From: CAWCGU01 sp963838095 | GTDB taxonomy: Bacteria; Actinomycetota; Thermoleophilia; Solirubrobacterales; 70-9 | Direction of reading: 5' to 3' | Length of the DNA: 64,000 nucleotides | NCBI GenBank assembly: GCA_963838095.1 | Contig: CAWIPO010000008.1 | Coordinates: 124,001-188,000, forward strand | Shown here: positions 53,874 to 63,040 of the stretch, piece by piece | Layout: each line of letters opens with the position of its first letter | Numbering within the stretch: the first letter of the stretch is position 1 | Made by a program: the position numbers and the translations under genes | The notes under the pieces: model-generated | The model's input: the letters and a program-made list of their open reading frames with translations, nothing else | Database searches by the model: none | Told to the model about the DNA's origin: nothing

Positions 53874-54389
53874 TTGAGCGAGGCGTATTTCCAGGAGTCT
53901 GCTCCGATGCCGGGCCGCCGCCACCCGGTGCGTGACGGAGCAACGATCGGTCGCGACTCGGACGCCGACATCCCGCTGCTCGACCCGCAGGTCTCGCGCC
54001 TTCACGCCCGTCTCCGTGTGGGCGCCTCAGGCGTCGCCGTCGAGGACATGGGCTCGCACAACGGCACGTACGTGAACGATGCGCTCGTCCACGGCACGGT
54101 CGTGCTGCGCCAGGGCGACAGCGTGAGGATGGGGGAGACGGTTTGGCGTTTCTTCTCGGGCGCCTCCGAGGCGCCGCGAGGCGACGTTCCGCCCCCGGAC
54201 CCGATGCCGTCGGGGGCGCGCAGGGTCGCGACCCAGGATCCAGCCGCGGCGCTGTCGTTCACCCAGCCGCTCGAGCGACCGCCTCCGGCCCCCGGCGCAG
54301 CGGCACGAATCGCGCTCGCGACGATCGTGTCGTATTCGGTCGTCGCGGCGACGGCCGTCGCGGTCGTGATGTATCTGGCGCTGCGGTGA
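53874..54389 (+). CDS. FHA-domain membrane protein
   Basis: This 171-residue protein has an FHA domain (residues 18-95): IGRDSDADIPL, the phosphopeptide-binding S-R-L-H and HNGTYVND motif. A Pro-rich linker and one C-terminal helix (IALATIVSYSVVAATAVAVVMYLAL) follow. TTG start at 53874, 15 nt after the kinase stop, so it is probably translated from the same mRNA. The N-terminal strand of the domain looks short compared with other FHA proteins, so a slightly different start is possible. It would dock phosphothreonine on a partner, perhaps the kinase itself. Confidence 0.82.
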   Translation: MSEAYFQESAPMPGRRHPVRDGATIGRDSDADIPLLDPQVSRLHARLRVGASGVAVEDMGSHNGTYVNDALVHGTVVLRQGDSVRMGETVWRFFSGASEAPRGDVPPPDPMPSGARRVATQDPAAALSFTQPLERPPPAPGAAARIALATIVSYSVVAATAVAVVMYLALR

Positions 54390-54394
54390 GGCGG

Positions 54395-55024
54395 CTACGT
54401 CGCCCCGAAGTACACCGCCACCGCCAGCGCCACCACCGCCAGCAGCGCGAACGCGACCACGCTTGTCCGGTGCTTGACCCGGGAGTCGAGCAGCTCCGTG
54501 AGCTGCTGCTCGCCCCATTCGCCGCCGCCCTCGCCTGAGACCTCAAGGGTCTCGCGGACGGCGATGTCGCGGGGGACGTAGCCGGGCGGGACCTGCGCGC
54601 TGCGCAGAAGCGGAATCTGCGGCAGCTCGACCACGCTCGAGAGCTCGCGTTCCGGGACCGGCTCGAGCACGTCTCCCGCGTCTGTGATCGGCGGCACCGG
54701 AACGGCCGCCGAGGGCACTGCGGCCAGTTCCTGCGGGCTCCGAAGCGCCATCACCGTGGTTCCGACTCGGACCGTGTCCCCCGTGACCAGGGCCCGCGTC
54801 GCAGTGACCCGGCGATCGTTGACGAAGGTGCCGTTCGTCGACCCGAGGTCCTCGAGCACCGCGCCACCCTCGCGCGCGGTGAGGCGAAAATGCTTGCGCG
54901 AGACCTGGGGGTCGAGCAGTGCCATGCCCGCGTTCGGGTCACGTCCGACTTCGAGTACGGCATCCACCGGGGCCTGCGTTCCGGCTCCGAACCCTTCGAC
55001 GATCTCCAGCAGCAGGGGTGTCAT
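54395..55024 (-). CDS. FHA-domain protein with C-terminal membrane helix
   Basis: This 209-residue protein starts with an FHA domain (residues 5-95): VGRDPNAGMALLDPQVS, RKHFRLTAREGG and STNGTFVND, with all phosphopeptide residues. A Pro-rich region (residues 100-170) and a C-terminal helix (SVVAFALLAVVALAVAVYFG) anchor it. It converges with the other FHA gene, only 5 nt between stops. ATG at 55024. It is the last gene of a minus-strand run that begins upstream at the antiporters. Confidence 0.87.
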   Translation of the reverse strand: MTPLLLEIVEGFGAGTQAPVDAVLEVGRDPNAGMALLDPQVSRKHFRLTAREGGAVLEDLGSTNGTFVNDRRVTATRALVTGDTVRVGTTVMALRSPQELAAVPSAAVPVPPITDAGDVLEPVPERELSSVVELPQIPLLRSAQVPPGYVPRDIAVRETLEVSGEGGGEWGEQQLTELLDSRVKHRTSVVAFALLAVVALAVAVYFGAT

Positions 55025-55045
55025 TCCTCAGGATCCTCGGATCGG

Positions 55046-55595
55046 CTATCCCGGCCGGCGGCGAACGCTCGAGAGGCTGGGCTGGCGCTCGATCGGAACG
55101 TTGTGCGAGCTCGAGGCCCGGTCCAGCACTCCTCCCGGAGCGGTCGCGAACGGGGTCTCGGTGGAGATCACCGGCAGCGACGCCTGCGAGGCGGGGATCG
55201 ACCAGGTGGGGTGGCGGAACTCCGTCGAGGACTCCAGGTAGGTGAGCGAGGCGATCGGCAGGAGCACGATCTTGGTCGCGATCGCGAGCAGCCACGAGCA
55301 CCAGTACAGGGCGGTCGCTTCGGGCACGCTCAGGTCCAGCTTGGAGGACATCGGCGAGGATAAGCAGCAGGCCGTACTCGAAGATCGCCAGCACCCCCGT
55401 CATCCACGGCGGCTGGTAGCGGAGCAGCCAGGAGTAGACGGCGGCGTCGAGGGCGACGCCCATCAGCAGGTAGACGCCGATCAGGACGATCCAGCCGGCC
55501 TCGCCGGTGATCAGCGAGATGATCGTCCCGATGAGCGCCGGGATGACGAGGATCGCGACCCGGGTGTGGATTCGTCCGATCGGCGTCGGGCACAT
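55046..55595 (-). CDS. Polytopic membrane protein, unknown; one frameshift
   Basis: About 182 residues are readable with one base removed near 55350. Four to five hydrophobic helices: VAILVIPALIGTIISLI, GWIVLIGVYLLMGVALDAAVYSWLL, VLAIFEYGLLLILADV and, after the break, ALYWCSWLLAIATKIVLLPI. The rest is a soluble tail. No family recognised. It begins 5 nt after the preceding monooxygenase stop and ends 21 nt before the FHA gene, so the three are likely one operon. Confidence 0.6.
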
Positions 55596-55599
55596 CGGG

Positions 55600-57015
55600 C
55601 TACGCCAGCTGCTCGCACTTGCGGATCTGCTTGAGCGCCTGCGAGGTCCTCCGGGCGAGCTCCAGCTGCATCCGAAGCCGGCCGGGAACGGGCGCTAGGC
55701 GCAGCTGCTCGGCTCGGACGCAGTCGCCGACGAAGCGCCGGGCGACGTACTTGAGGCCCGGCGATCGTGTCGCCGTTGGGCACGACCGTGTTGGCGTGGA
55801 TCCCCATCATCGCCAGGCGCGAGTCGTCGCGGTCGAGCGGCGGCAACGCCGCAGTTCGTCTTCAGGCGGATCCGCTCGCGCACGATCGGCACGTCATAGC
55901 TCTGCGCGAGCCGGCGGAACAGCGGGCAGTCGAGAGCGCCGACTTGACGAAGCCGGTGCGCGCAGGTGACCCCGGTCACGTCGAGCTCGCCGGGGTCGTG
56001 CGCCGTTCGAGCAGCTCGATGTTCACCCGCAGCCCCGCCGGGCCGGGAGCGATCGTCGCTGACCTCGCCGAAGACCTGCTCGAAGCGGCCCTCGTCACGT
56101 CCGCGGCGGACCTTCTCCGCCCATGTGCGCCGCGCGGGCGAGGTGCCGCGCAGGATCCGGCCGAGGAAGTCGAGGCGCTGCTCGAAGGGGAGCGCCTGCA
56201 AAGGCATCGATCCCGCGCGCCTCGAACAGGCAGCGGGGCACGTTCAGGTCCTGCTCGTCCGGCTCGGGATTGCGCTGCAGCGCGATGCATGCGCGCCGGC
56301 GTCGACGATGTTCGCCCACTCGTTGATCGCGACGCGATCCCGGAGCCGACGACGAGGTAGCGGCCGCCGGGATAGTACTGCTTCGGCTCGTATGCCTGGA
56401 CGATCCGGTCCGCGGTCGCCGGATCCTCGCGCGCCTCGCCGTAGACGCCGGGGAAGGAGAGCGGGCCATGGCCGATCGCGACCATCAGGTGCTTGGCGCG
56501 ACCGAGCAGCCTCGCGTCCTCGTCGTAGAGGGAGAAGTAGGGCGGGGGGCCCGGCTCGCGGACGATCCAGCCGACGTGGCGGCCCCCGATCACCGGTTCG
56601 GTCGTAGCCGAGCGCGCGGGCGACAAGCGATCGCCTCGGTGAGGATCTCGGGCACGCCCGGGTTGAACTTGCGCCCGGCGGAGCGCAGGAGCGGCGGAGG
56701 GATCCTTGCGCGAACAGCGTCGAGCTGGGCGAACGTCGGCCAGTCCGCCGGCAGGAAGTGCGACTCGGACTCCGAGCGCAGGACCGTCTGGCCGAGGTTC
56801 CAGGCAAACTGCTGATAGGTGCCGACGGGATTCGTGCGTCTGCCGAAGATCCCGATCTGCTCCGGCTTGAAGCCGAGGTAGACGGCCGCGATGTAGACGA
56901 GCAGGGAGCCGAAGCCGTCGCCGACGACGGCGACCCTGACGTCGTTCGATCCGCTGCCGCTGTCCGCCGGGTACTCTCCACCGGGCCTGCGGCGGTTTGC
57001 CCGGCCGAGGCTCAT
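55600..57015 (-). pseudogene. FAD/NAD(P)-binding monooxygenase-like protein, several frameshifts (probably assembly error)
   Basis: About 470 residues are readable by changing frame at least six times. An N-terminal VAVVGDGFGSLLVYIAAVYL is a Rossmann FAD site with a G-x-G-x-x-G/S pattern. A second dinucleotide site reads YLVVGSGIAS, in the place of the NADPH site in flavin monooxygenases. LMVAIGHGPLSFPGVYG fits the same fold. The end (from 56000) has LDVTGVTCA and SRLAMMGIHANTVVPNGDTI. Similar to flavin-containing/SidA-like proteins without a precise match. Start ATG at 57015 coincides with the C-terminal codons of the antiporter and is uncertain. Confidence 0.6.
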
Positions 57016-59977
57016 ACCCGGCGTGGACCAGGTGAAGCGCGTGCAAGTCGTCGCCCGGTGCGAGCGCGCCCGGGTCGCGTCCCGCGGCGGACGAAGAGCG
57101 ATCGGGGCAGCCGCCGTGCGCGCGATGTACGAGCGCGTCAGCCCGAGTCCCTCCTGCGCCAGCGGGCCGAGAGCCCGATCACCAGCAGGCCGGCGTCGCC
57201 GGCGGCGTCGAGGATCGCCTGCCGCCTTGCTCGGCGACGTGCGGCTCCGCCGCCACGCCGGCGTAGGTGCGGACCAGCATGCCGGCGTCGGCGAGCGGGC
57301 GCTCCAACCGCGCGCTCTCCTCCGTCTCGCCGGCCGCGCCGAGCAGCTTCAGCGGGGCGCCGACCGCGGCGCAGATCCAGGCGCCCAGCTCGAGCGCCGC
57401 CCAGTCGTGCTCGGCGCCGCCGAACGGCACCACGACCGACGGAATCATCGCGAGGGCGCGACGAGCTGGTCCTCGCGTGGCGACGAGCGACCGCGACGTC
57501 GCAGGGCGCGTCGCGAAGCACGGTCCCGACCTGGCCCGCGCGGCACGCCGTCGCCGAGCAGCGGCCGGCTTCCGTCGACGAGCAGCAGGTCGACGCTGCT
57601 CGCGCCTTCGCGATCTCGGTCAGGTCGCGCCGCCGGATCGGTGGAGATGAACGCGACCCCGCGCGCGGCGATGCCCGCCGCGATCAGCTCGTCCCGCACC
57701 TGCGTGGACCTCTCGCGATGCCTCGCGAAGCAGGCGGTTCTCCGTCTGCAAGCCCGAGCGTGCGCCGGAGGCGGCCGCCGCGCGGCGGCGCGCACCGGTC
57801 GCGCGACGATCACCTCGCGCGGCGGCTCGGAGCGGGCCAGCGGCTCGGCGAGCGCTCGCAGCTGCCGCAGACCTGTCCGGTGACTGCGGCGCGAGCAGGA
57901 TCGACCGTTCCGGGATCCTCGAGCGTCGGGAACTCGGCCATCGTCCGATCCTTGCGGGCCTCCTCGAACTCCTCGTCGACCGGCGCGCCGTAGCTCGTTC
58001 TTCGCGGTCGATCAGCTTCAGCAGCGGCCCCGCCATGAACGTTGTCACCAGCGCCATCACGACCAGCGACGCGAACAGCGCCTCGGAGATGATCCCCTGC
58101 TCGAGGGCGAGGTTGAGCACGATCAGCTCCGCAGCCCGCGGGTGTTCATCAGCACTCCGATCACCGCGAGCCGGCTTCGAGCCGAAGCCCGACGACTCGG
58201 GCGGCGATCGAGGCGCCTCCGAGCTTGCCGACGATCGCGACCACGAACAGCAGCAGCGTCAGCAGCCACAGCTCGGGCCTGTCGATCAGGCCGAAGTCGA
58301 TGCGGAGGCCCGGTGTAGGCGAAGAACAGCGGCAGCAGCATGGATGACGACGAAGTCCTCGATGCGGCCGTTGACGTCCTCGGTGAGCCCGGCGTGGCGG
58401 GGCATCACCATCCCCATCACGAACGCGCCGATGATCAGCGCGATCCCGATCGACTCGGTCGCGTAGGCGGAGAGCAGGACGCCGGCGAAGATCGCCGCGA
58501 TCCAGCCGCCCGGCACCCGCCCCGCTTCCTCGTACGCGCCGGCCATTCGCGCAAGCAGCGGGCGCACCCCGGCAAACATCACGATCGAGAAGAGCAGCGC
58601 CAGCCCCATCGTCTCGAGCACCTCGAGCGCCGAGCCCGCGACTGCGATCGCGGTCGCCAGCGCGACCAGGAACCAGGCGGTGACGTCGTCCACGGCCGCC
58701 GACGCCAGCACCACCACGCCGATCGGCCGCTTCAGCATCCTGCGCTCGACCATGATTCGCGCCAGCACCGCGAACGAGCTGATCGAGATCGAGACGCCGA
58801 TGAAGAGCGCAAAGGGGAGGAAGTCCCCCGGCGGCGCCAGCAGCGCGAATAGCGGCACCGCAACGAACATGCCGAGCACCACCGGCAGCACGACGCTCGA
58901 GTTGGAGATCATCGCCGCCTGGGCGATCCGGTTCCTGAGCTGGCCCAGGTCCAGCTCGAGGCCGATCATGAACATGTAGAAGATCAACCCGAGATTGGCG
59001 ACGACGCCGATCAGCCCGACGATGTCGCTCGGGAACACCGCCGCCTGGAGCTCGGGCGCGACCAATCCGAACAGCGACGGGCCGAGGCAGGATCCCCGCC
59101 AGCACCTCGCCCATCACCCGCGGCTGGCCGACCTTCGTCACCGCCCAGCCGACCGCCCTGGCGGCGATCATGATCACGGCGATAGCGACGAAGAAGACCG
59201 CCAGCGTGCGCTCGAACTCGCGCTGCTCGGTGGCCACCACCACCTCCGTCAGCGGCGGCTCGGCGCCGCCGTCCCCGGCGGCGATCGCCAGCGAGAGATC
59301 GATGCTGCGATCGCTGGCCTCTCCCTCGACCTCGGCTTCGCCACCGTCCAAGCAGCGCAGCTCCCCGCTGACCGATCCGTCGTCGGAGTAGTGAAGCTCG
59401 CCCAACGGCTCACCCTCGGCGAGCACCTCGACCTCGGTCTCGCTGCCCTCGAGCCCCAGCTTCTCTCCGATGCACTCCGACGCCGGGACCAACTCGTACT
59501 CACCGACGAGCGAGCTCGGAGGACCGGGGTCGGGCGCTCCGGCCTCGGGCGGCCCCGAGACCAGCTCGCCCTCCGACGACTCGCCTCCGACATCGAGTTC
59601 GATCCGCTCCCCCCGACCGTGCCCTCGAATGCCTCACCCTCGCCGTCCAGGCAGTTCGCGTCGCCGCTCAGGCGCCCGTCGTCCAGGCGAAGCTGGCCGG
59701 AGATCGTGTCGTCCGAGTTGGTCAGGTTGACGAACTCGCCCGACTGCTCGAGCTCGATCTTCGCGCCGAGGCAGGCGTTCTCCTGGTCGAGCTGATAGCC
59801 GCCGGCGATGTCAGGCTGGGGCTCGCGTTCCTCACCTAGCGAGACGCTGATCGCTGCGCCGACCGCGACGACGATCGCGAGCAGGACGTAGAAGAACGCG
59901 ATCCGGCGCTTCGAGGCACCGGATGCGTCCCCGCCTGGAGGGCCTTCGGCAGCGCGGCTGTCGGTCCCCTCAGCCAT
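57016..59977 (-). pseudogene. CPA2 antiporter with duplicated ectodomain and USP-like region; about ten frameshifts (probably assembly error)
   Basis: Paralogue of the intact gene just upstream on the same strand. Readable in pieces: ectodomain start (RIAFFYVLLAIVVAVG and SGEFVNLTNSDDTISGQLR), antiporter helices GVVANLGLIFYMFMIGLELD, the ion motif LASAAVDDVTAWFLVALA, ALLIIGAFVMGMVMPRHAG-type segments, then a USP-like region with VVVPFGGAEHDWAALELGAW. The frame shifts at about 59610, 59090, 58345, 58310, 58180, 58125, 57990 and several places below 57830. Its -10 (TAAGGT) lies 6 nt before the ATG at 59977. The C-terminal limit is uncertain. Confidence 0.75.
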
Positions 59978-59983
59978 GCGCTC

Positions 59984-59995
59984 ACCTTATGTCAA
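59984..59995 (-). promoter_or_regulatory. Promoter element of antiporter paralogue 1
   Basis: On the minus strand TTGACATAAGGT; the TAAGGT is a -10 box 6 nt before the ATG. The same 12-nt pattern precedes paralogue 2. Confidence 0.5.
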
Positions 59996-60029
59996 TGGGC
60001 GGGCCGCATCCGCACCCCTCGGCCCACGC

Positions 60030-62960
60030 TCAGGCGCCGAACGCCATGCCCGGGGACGACCACGAAAAGCGGGTCACGTCCTCGCTGGGGGCGAGCGCCC
60101 CGGGGCGGCTGCCGCGGCGCACGAACAGCACCGGCGCCGCCGCGGTTCGGGCGATCCGCGAGCGGGTCAGCCCCAGCCCCTCCTGCTGCCAGCGGCTCGA
60201 GAGGCCGATCACCAGCAGCCCCGCCTCGCCGACTGCATCGAGGATCGACTGGCGACCCTGCTCGACGATCAACGGTTCCGCCGCCACACCCGCGTAGGAG
60301 CGAACGAGCAGGCCGGCGTCCTCGAGCGAGCGCTGCAGCTTCGCCCTCTCATCCTCGTCGGCGGCGGCACCGAGAAGCCGCAGCGGAGCGCCGACCGCTG
60401 CACAGATCCACGCACCGACCTCGAGCGCCGCCCAATCGTGCTCTGCGGCGCCGAAGGGGACGACGACGGAGGCGCTCGGCCCCGGGGTGACGACCGCGTC
60501 GTCGCGGGCGACCAACACGCCGACGTCGCATTCCGCCTCCCGCAGCACGGTGCCCACCGGCCCTCGGGGCACCGCCTCCCCGAGCAATGGGCGGCGACCG
60601 TCCATCAGCAGCAGATCGACCTGTTTGCCGGAGGCGATCTCGCTCAGGTCCCGTCCGGGGTCGGCCGAGATCACGGCGACGCCGCGCGCGGCGATGCCGG
60701 CTGCGACCAGCTCATCCCTCGCCCGGTCTACTTCGCGGAAGGCGTCGCTGAGCATCATCGTTTCGGTCTGCAGGCCGGGCCGCGCGCCGGCCGCCGCACC
60801 CCGCGGCGGGCTGACGAGGTCGGCGATGATCAGCTCGCGCGGCGGATCGAAGCTGGCAAGCGGCTCGGCTATCGCCCGCAGCTGGCCGAGGCCGGCCGGC
60901 GATTGGGGAGCGACCACGATCGCACGCTCGGGAACCGCGAGCGCGGGGAAGTCGCTCTCCGATCGCCTCTTTGCCTCCTCGAGCTCGTCGTCGAGCGGCG
61001 CTCCATAGCGGTTGTCGCGGTCGATCAGCCGCAGCACAGGGCCGGCCATGAACGTCGTCACCAGCGCCATGATCACCAGCGCGGCGAACAGCGCCTCGGA
61101 GATGATCCCCTTCTCGAGCGCCAGGTTGAGCACGATCAGCTCGGTCAGCCCGCGGGTGTTCATCAGCGTGCCGACGACCGCCGAGCCGCGCCAGCTGAAT
61201 CCCGACACGCGGGCCGCGATCGTGGCGCTGCCGAACTTGGCGACGATCGCGATCGCCAGCAGCCCCAGTGTGATCAGCCACAGCTCCGGCCTGTCGAGCA
61301 GCCCCATGTCGGTGCGCAGCCCGGTGTAGGCGAAGAACAGCGGCAGCAGCAGGGTGACGACGAAGTCCTCGATCCGGCCGGTGACGTCCTCGGTCAACCC
61401 GGCGTGGCGCGGCATCACCAGGCCCATCACGAAGGCGCCGAAGATCAGCGCGATCCCGATCGACTCGGTCGCGTACGCCGAAAGCAACACGCCGGCGAAG
61501 ATCGCCGCGATCCATCCGCTCGGCACGCGGCCGACCTCCCGGTACGCCGACGCCATCCTGGCCAGCAGCGGGCGCACGCACACGAACATCAGCAGGCAGA
61601 AGGCGAGCGCGAGCGCCACGGTCTCGATCACGTCGATCGCCGATCCGGCGACCGCGATCGCCGTCGCAAGCGCGATCAGGAACCAGGCGCTGACATCGTC
61701 GACCGCCGCCGAGGCCATCACGATCGCCCCCAGCGGTCGCTTCAGCATTCGCCGCTCGACCAGGATTCGGGCCAGCACCGGGAATGCCGTGATCGACATC
61801 GAAACGCCCATGAAGAGGGCGAACGGCAGGAAGTCGCCCTCGGGCGCGAGCAGCGTGAAGATGGGGACGGCGGCGGCGATTCCCAGCACCATCGGCAGCG
61901 CGACGCTCGCGTTCGATATCAGCGCCGCCTGGCTGACGCGCCCCTTGAGCTGGCTCATGTCGAGCTCGAGCCCGACGATGAACATGTAGAAGATCAGGCC
62001 GAGGTTGGCGACCACCCCGATCACGGGAATGATGTCGCTGGGGAAGATCAGCTGCTGCAGCTCCGGCGCGATCGCGCCGAGCAATGTTGGCCCGAGTGCG
62101 ATCCCGGCCACCACCTCGCCCATCACCCGCGGCTGGCCGATCTGCGTCGCGAGCCGGCCGAATAGGCGGGCAACGACCATGATCACGGTGACGGCGATGA
62201 AGAAGGCGGCGAGCGTCTTCGGGAACTCGCGTAGCTTCGTCGCCACCACCTTCTCGCCGCTCGCCGGCAGCGGGTGGGAGACGTTCGCGTCAACGGGCGT
62301 CAGGGTGAAGTTGATGGTGCGGTCGGCGGCGGTTCCCTCGACCAGCGCCCGGCTGTCACCGTCGAGGCATGTCACCTCCCCGCTGACGGATCCGTCGTCG
62401 GCGTAGCTGAGCTCGCCGACGTCGGTATCTCCCGCACGCACAGCGACATTGCCCTCGTCCCCCTCCAGCCCCAGCTTCGGGCCGATGCAGCTCGACGTCG
62501 GGGCGATCCTGTAGTCGCCCACGATGCTCTCCGGCGGTCGCGGCTCCTGGCTTCCCGGGGCGGGTGGCTCGGTTTCGAACGTCGCCCTGAACGGCCTGCC
62601 CGCGACGCTGCCGGCGATCCCCGTCCCTTCCACCGTCGCCTCCAGAGGCTGGACGGCGTCGTCGAGGCATTCGGCATCGCCGGTGAGGCGCCCGTCCTGG
62701 AACCGGAGCTGACCCGAGATCGTGTCGTCGCTGTTTCCGAGGTTGACGAACTCGCCCGACTGCTCGAGCTCGATCGCGGAGCCGAGGCAGGGGTTGTCCT
62801 GGTCAAGCGCGTATCCACCGGCAATCGCCGGGGCCGCCTCCTTGTCCTCGCCCAGCGAAACGCTGATCGCGACGCCGGCGGCCACGATCGCGGCGATCAG
62901 GGCGTAGAAGACCAGAATCCGGCGCTGCGGAGGGGCAGCCGCCTCCTCGGTGTCGCTCAC
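60030..62960 (-). CDS. CPA2 Na+/H+-type antiporter with duplicated four-Cys ectodomain and C-terminal USP-like region
   Basis: This 976-residue protein is intact. Residues 14-36 form an N-terminal helix. Residues 45-235 form an outer domain of two related repeats, each with G-x-Y, C-L/I-G and G-x-x-x-C-L-D; Cys lie at 58, 98, 158 and 198, exactly 40 apart in each repeat and 100 between repeats. Residues 245-640 form the antiporter: LGLIFYMFIVGLELD, ASAAVDDVSAWFL with the Asp-Asp pair of electrogenic CPA2 carriers. Residues 665-960 look like two USP-type domains (VVVPFGAAEHDWAAL, GLLVIGLSSRWQ). GTG start at 62960; -10 TACGCT is 7 nt upstream. Ligand of the outer domain unknown. Confidence 0.9.
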   Translation of the reverse strand: MSDTEEAAAPPQRRILVFYALIAAIVAAGVAISVSLGEDKEAAPAIAGGYALDQDNPCLGSAIELEQSGEFVNLGNSDDTISGQLRFQDGRLTGDAECLDDAVQPLEATVEGTGIAGSVAGRPFRATFETEPPAPGSQEPRPPESIVGDYRIAPTSSCIGPKLGLEGDEGNVAVRAGDTDVGELSYADDGSVSGEVTCLDGDSRALVEGTAADRTINFTLTPVDANVSHPLPASGEKVVATKLREFPKTLAAFFIAVTVIMVVARLFGRLATQIGQPRVMGEVVAGIALGPTLLGAIAPELQQLIFPSDIIPVIGVVANLGLIFYMFIVGLELDMSQLKGRVSQAALISNASVALPMVLGIAAAVPIFTLLAPEGDFLPFALFMGVSMSITAFPVLARILVERRMLKRPLGAIVMASAAVDDVSAWFLIALATAIAVAGSAIDVIETVALALAFCLLMFVCVRPLLARMASAYREVGRVPSGWIAAIFAGVLLSAYATESIGIALIFGAFVMGLVMPRHAGLTEDVTGRIEDFVVTLLLPLFFAYTGLRTDMGLLDRPELWLITLGLLAIAIVAKFGSATIAARVSGFSWRGSAVVGTLMNTRGLTELIVLNLALEKGIISEALFAALVIMALVTTFMAGPVLRLIDRDNRYGAPLDDELEEAKRRSESDFPALAVPERAIVVAPQSPAGLGQLRAIAEPLASFDPPRELIIADLVSPPRGAAAGARPGLQTETMMLSDAFREVDRARDELVAAGIAARGVAVISADPGRDLSEIASGKQVDLLLMDGRRPLLGEAVPRGPVGTVLREAECDVGVLVARDDAVVTPGPSASVVVPFGAAEHDWAALEVGAWICAAVGAPLRLLGAAADEDERAKLQRSLEDAGLLVRSYAGVAAEPLIVEQGRQSILDAVGEAGLLVIGLSSRWQQEGLGLTRSRIARTAAAPVLFVRRGSRPGALAPSEDVTRFSWSSPGMAFGA

Positions 62961-62967
62961 CTCCGGC

Positions 62968-62979
62968 AGCGTACGTCAA
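62968..62979 (-). promoter_or_regulatory. Promoter element of antiporter paralogue 2
   Basis: On the minus strand TTGACGTACGCT; the TACGCT -10 box lies 7 nt before the GTG at 62960. It shares 9 of 12 bases with the element before paralogue 1. Confidence 0.5.
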
Positions 62980-63040
62980 GCGTTGGCGGCGATATGACCG
63001 ATTAGTCTCGCCTCGCTCAACGCGCGCCGGGAACCACCTG

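Noticed and set aside
59976..62165. A 729-codon plus-strand frame opposite the antiporter
   Set aside because: It is His/Gln/Arg-rich with no fold, and sits antisense to an intact antiporter with full motif content.
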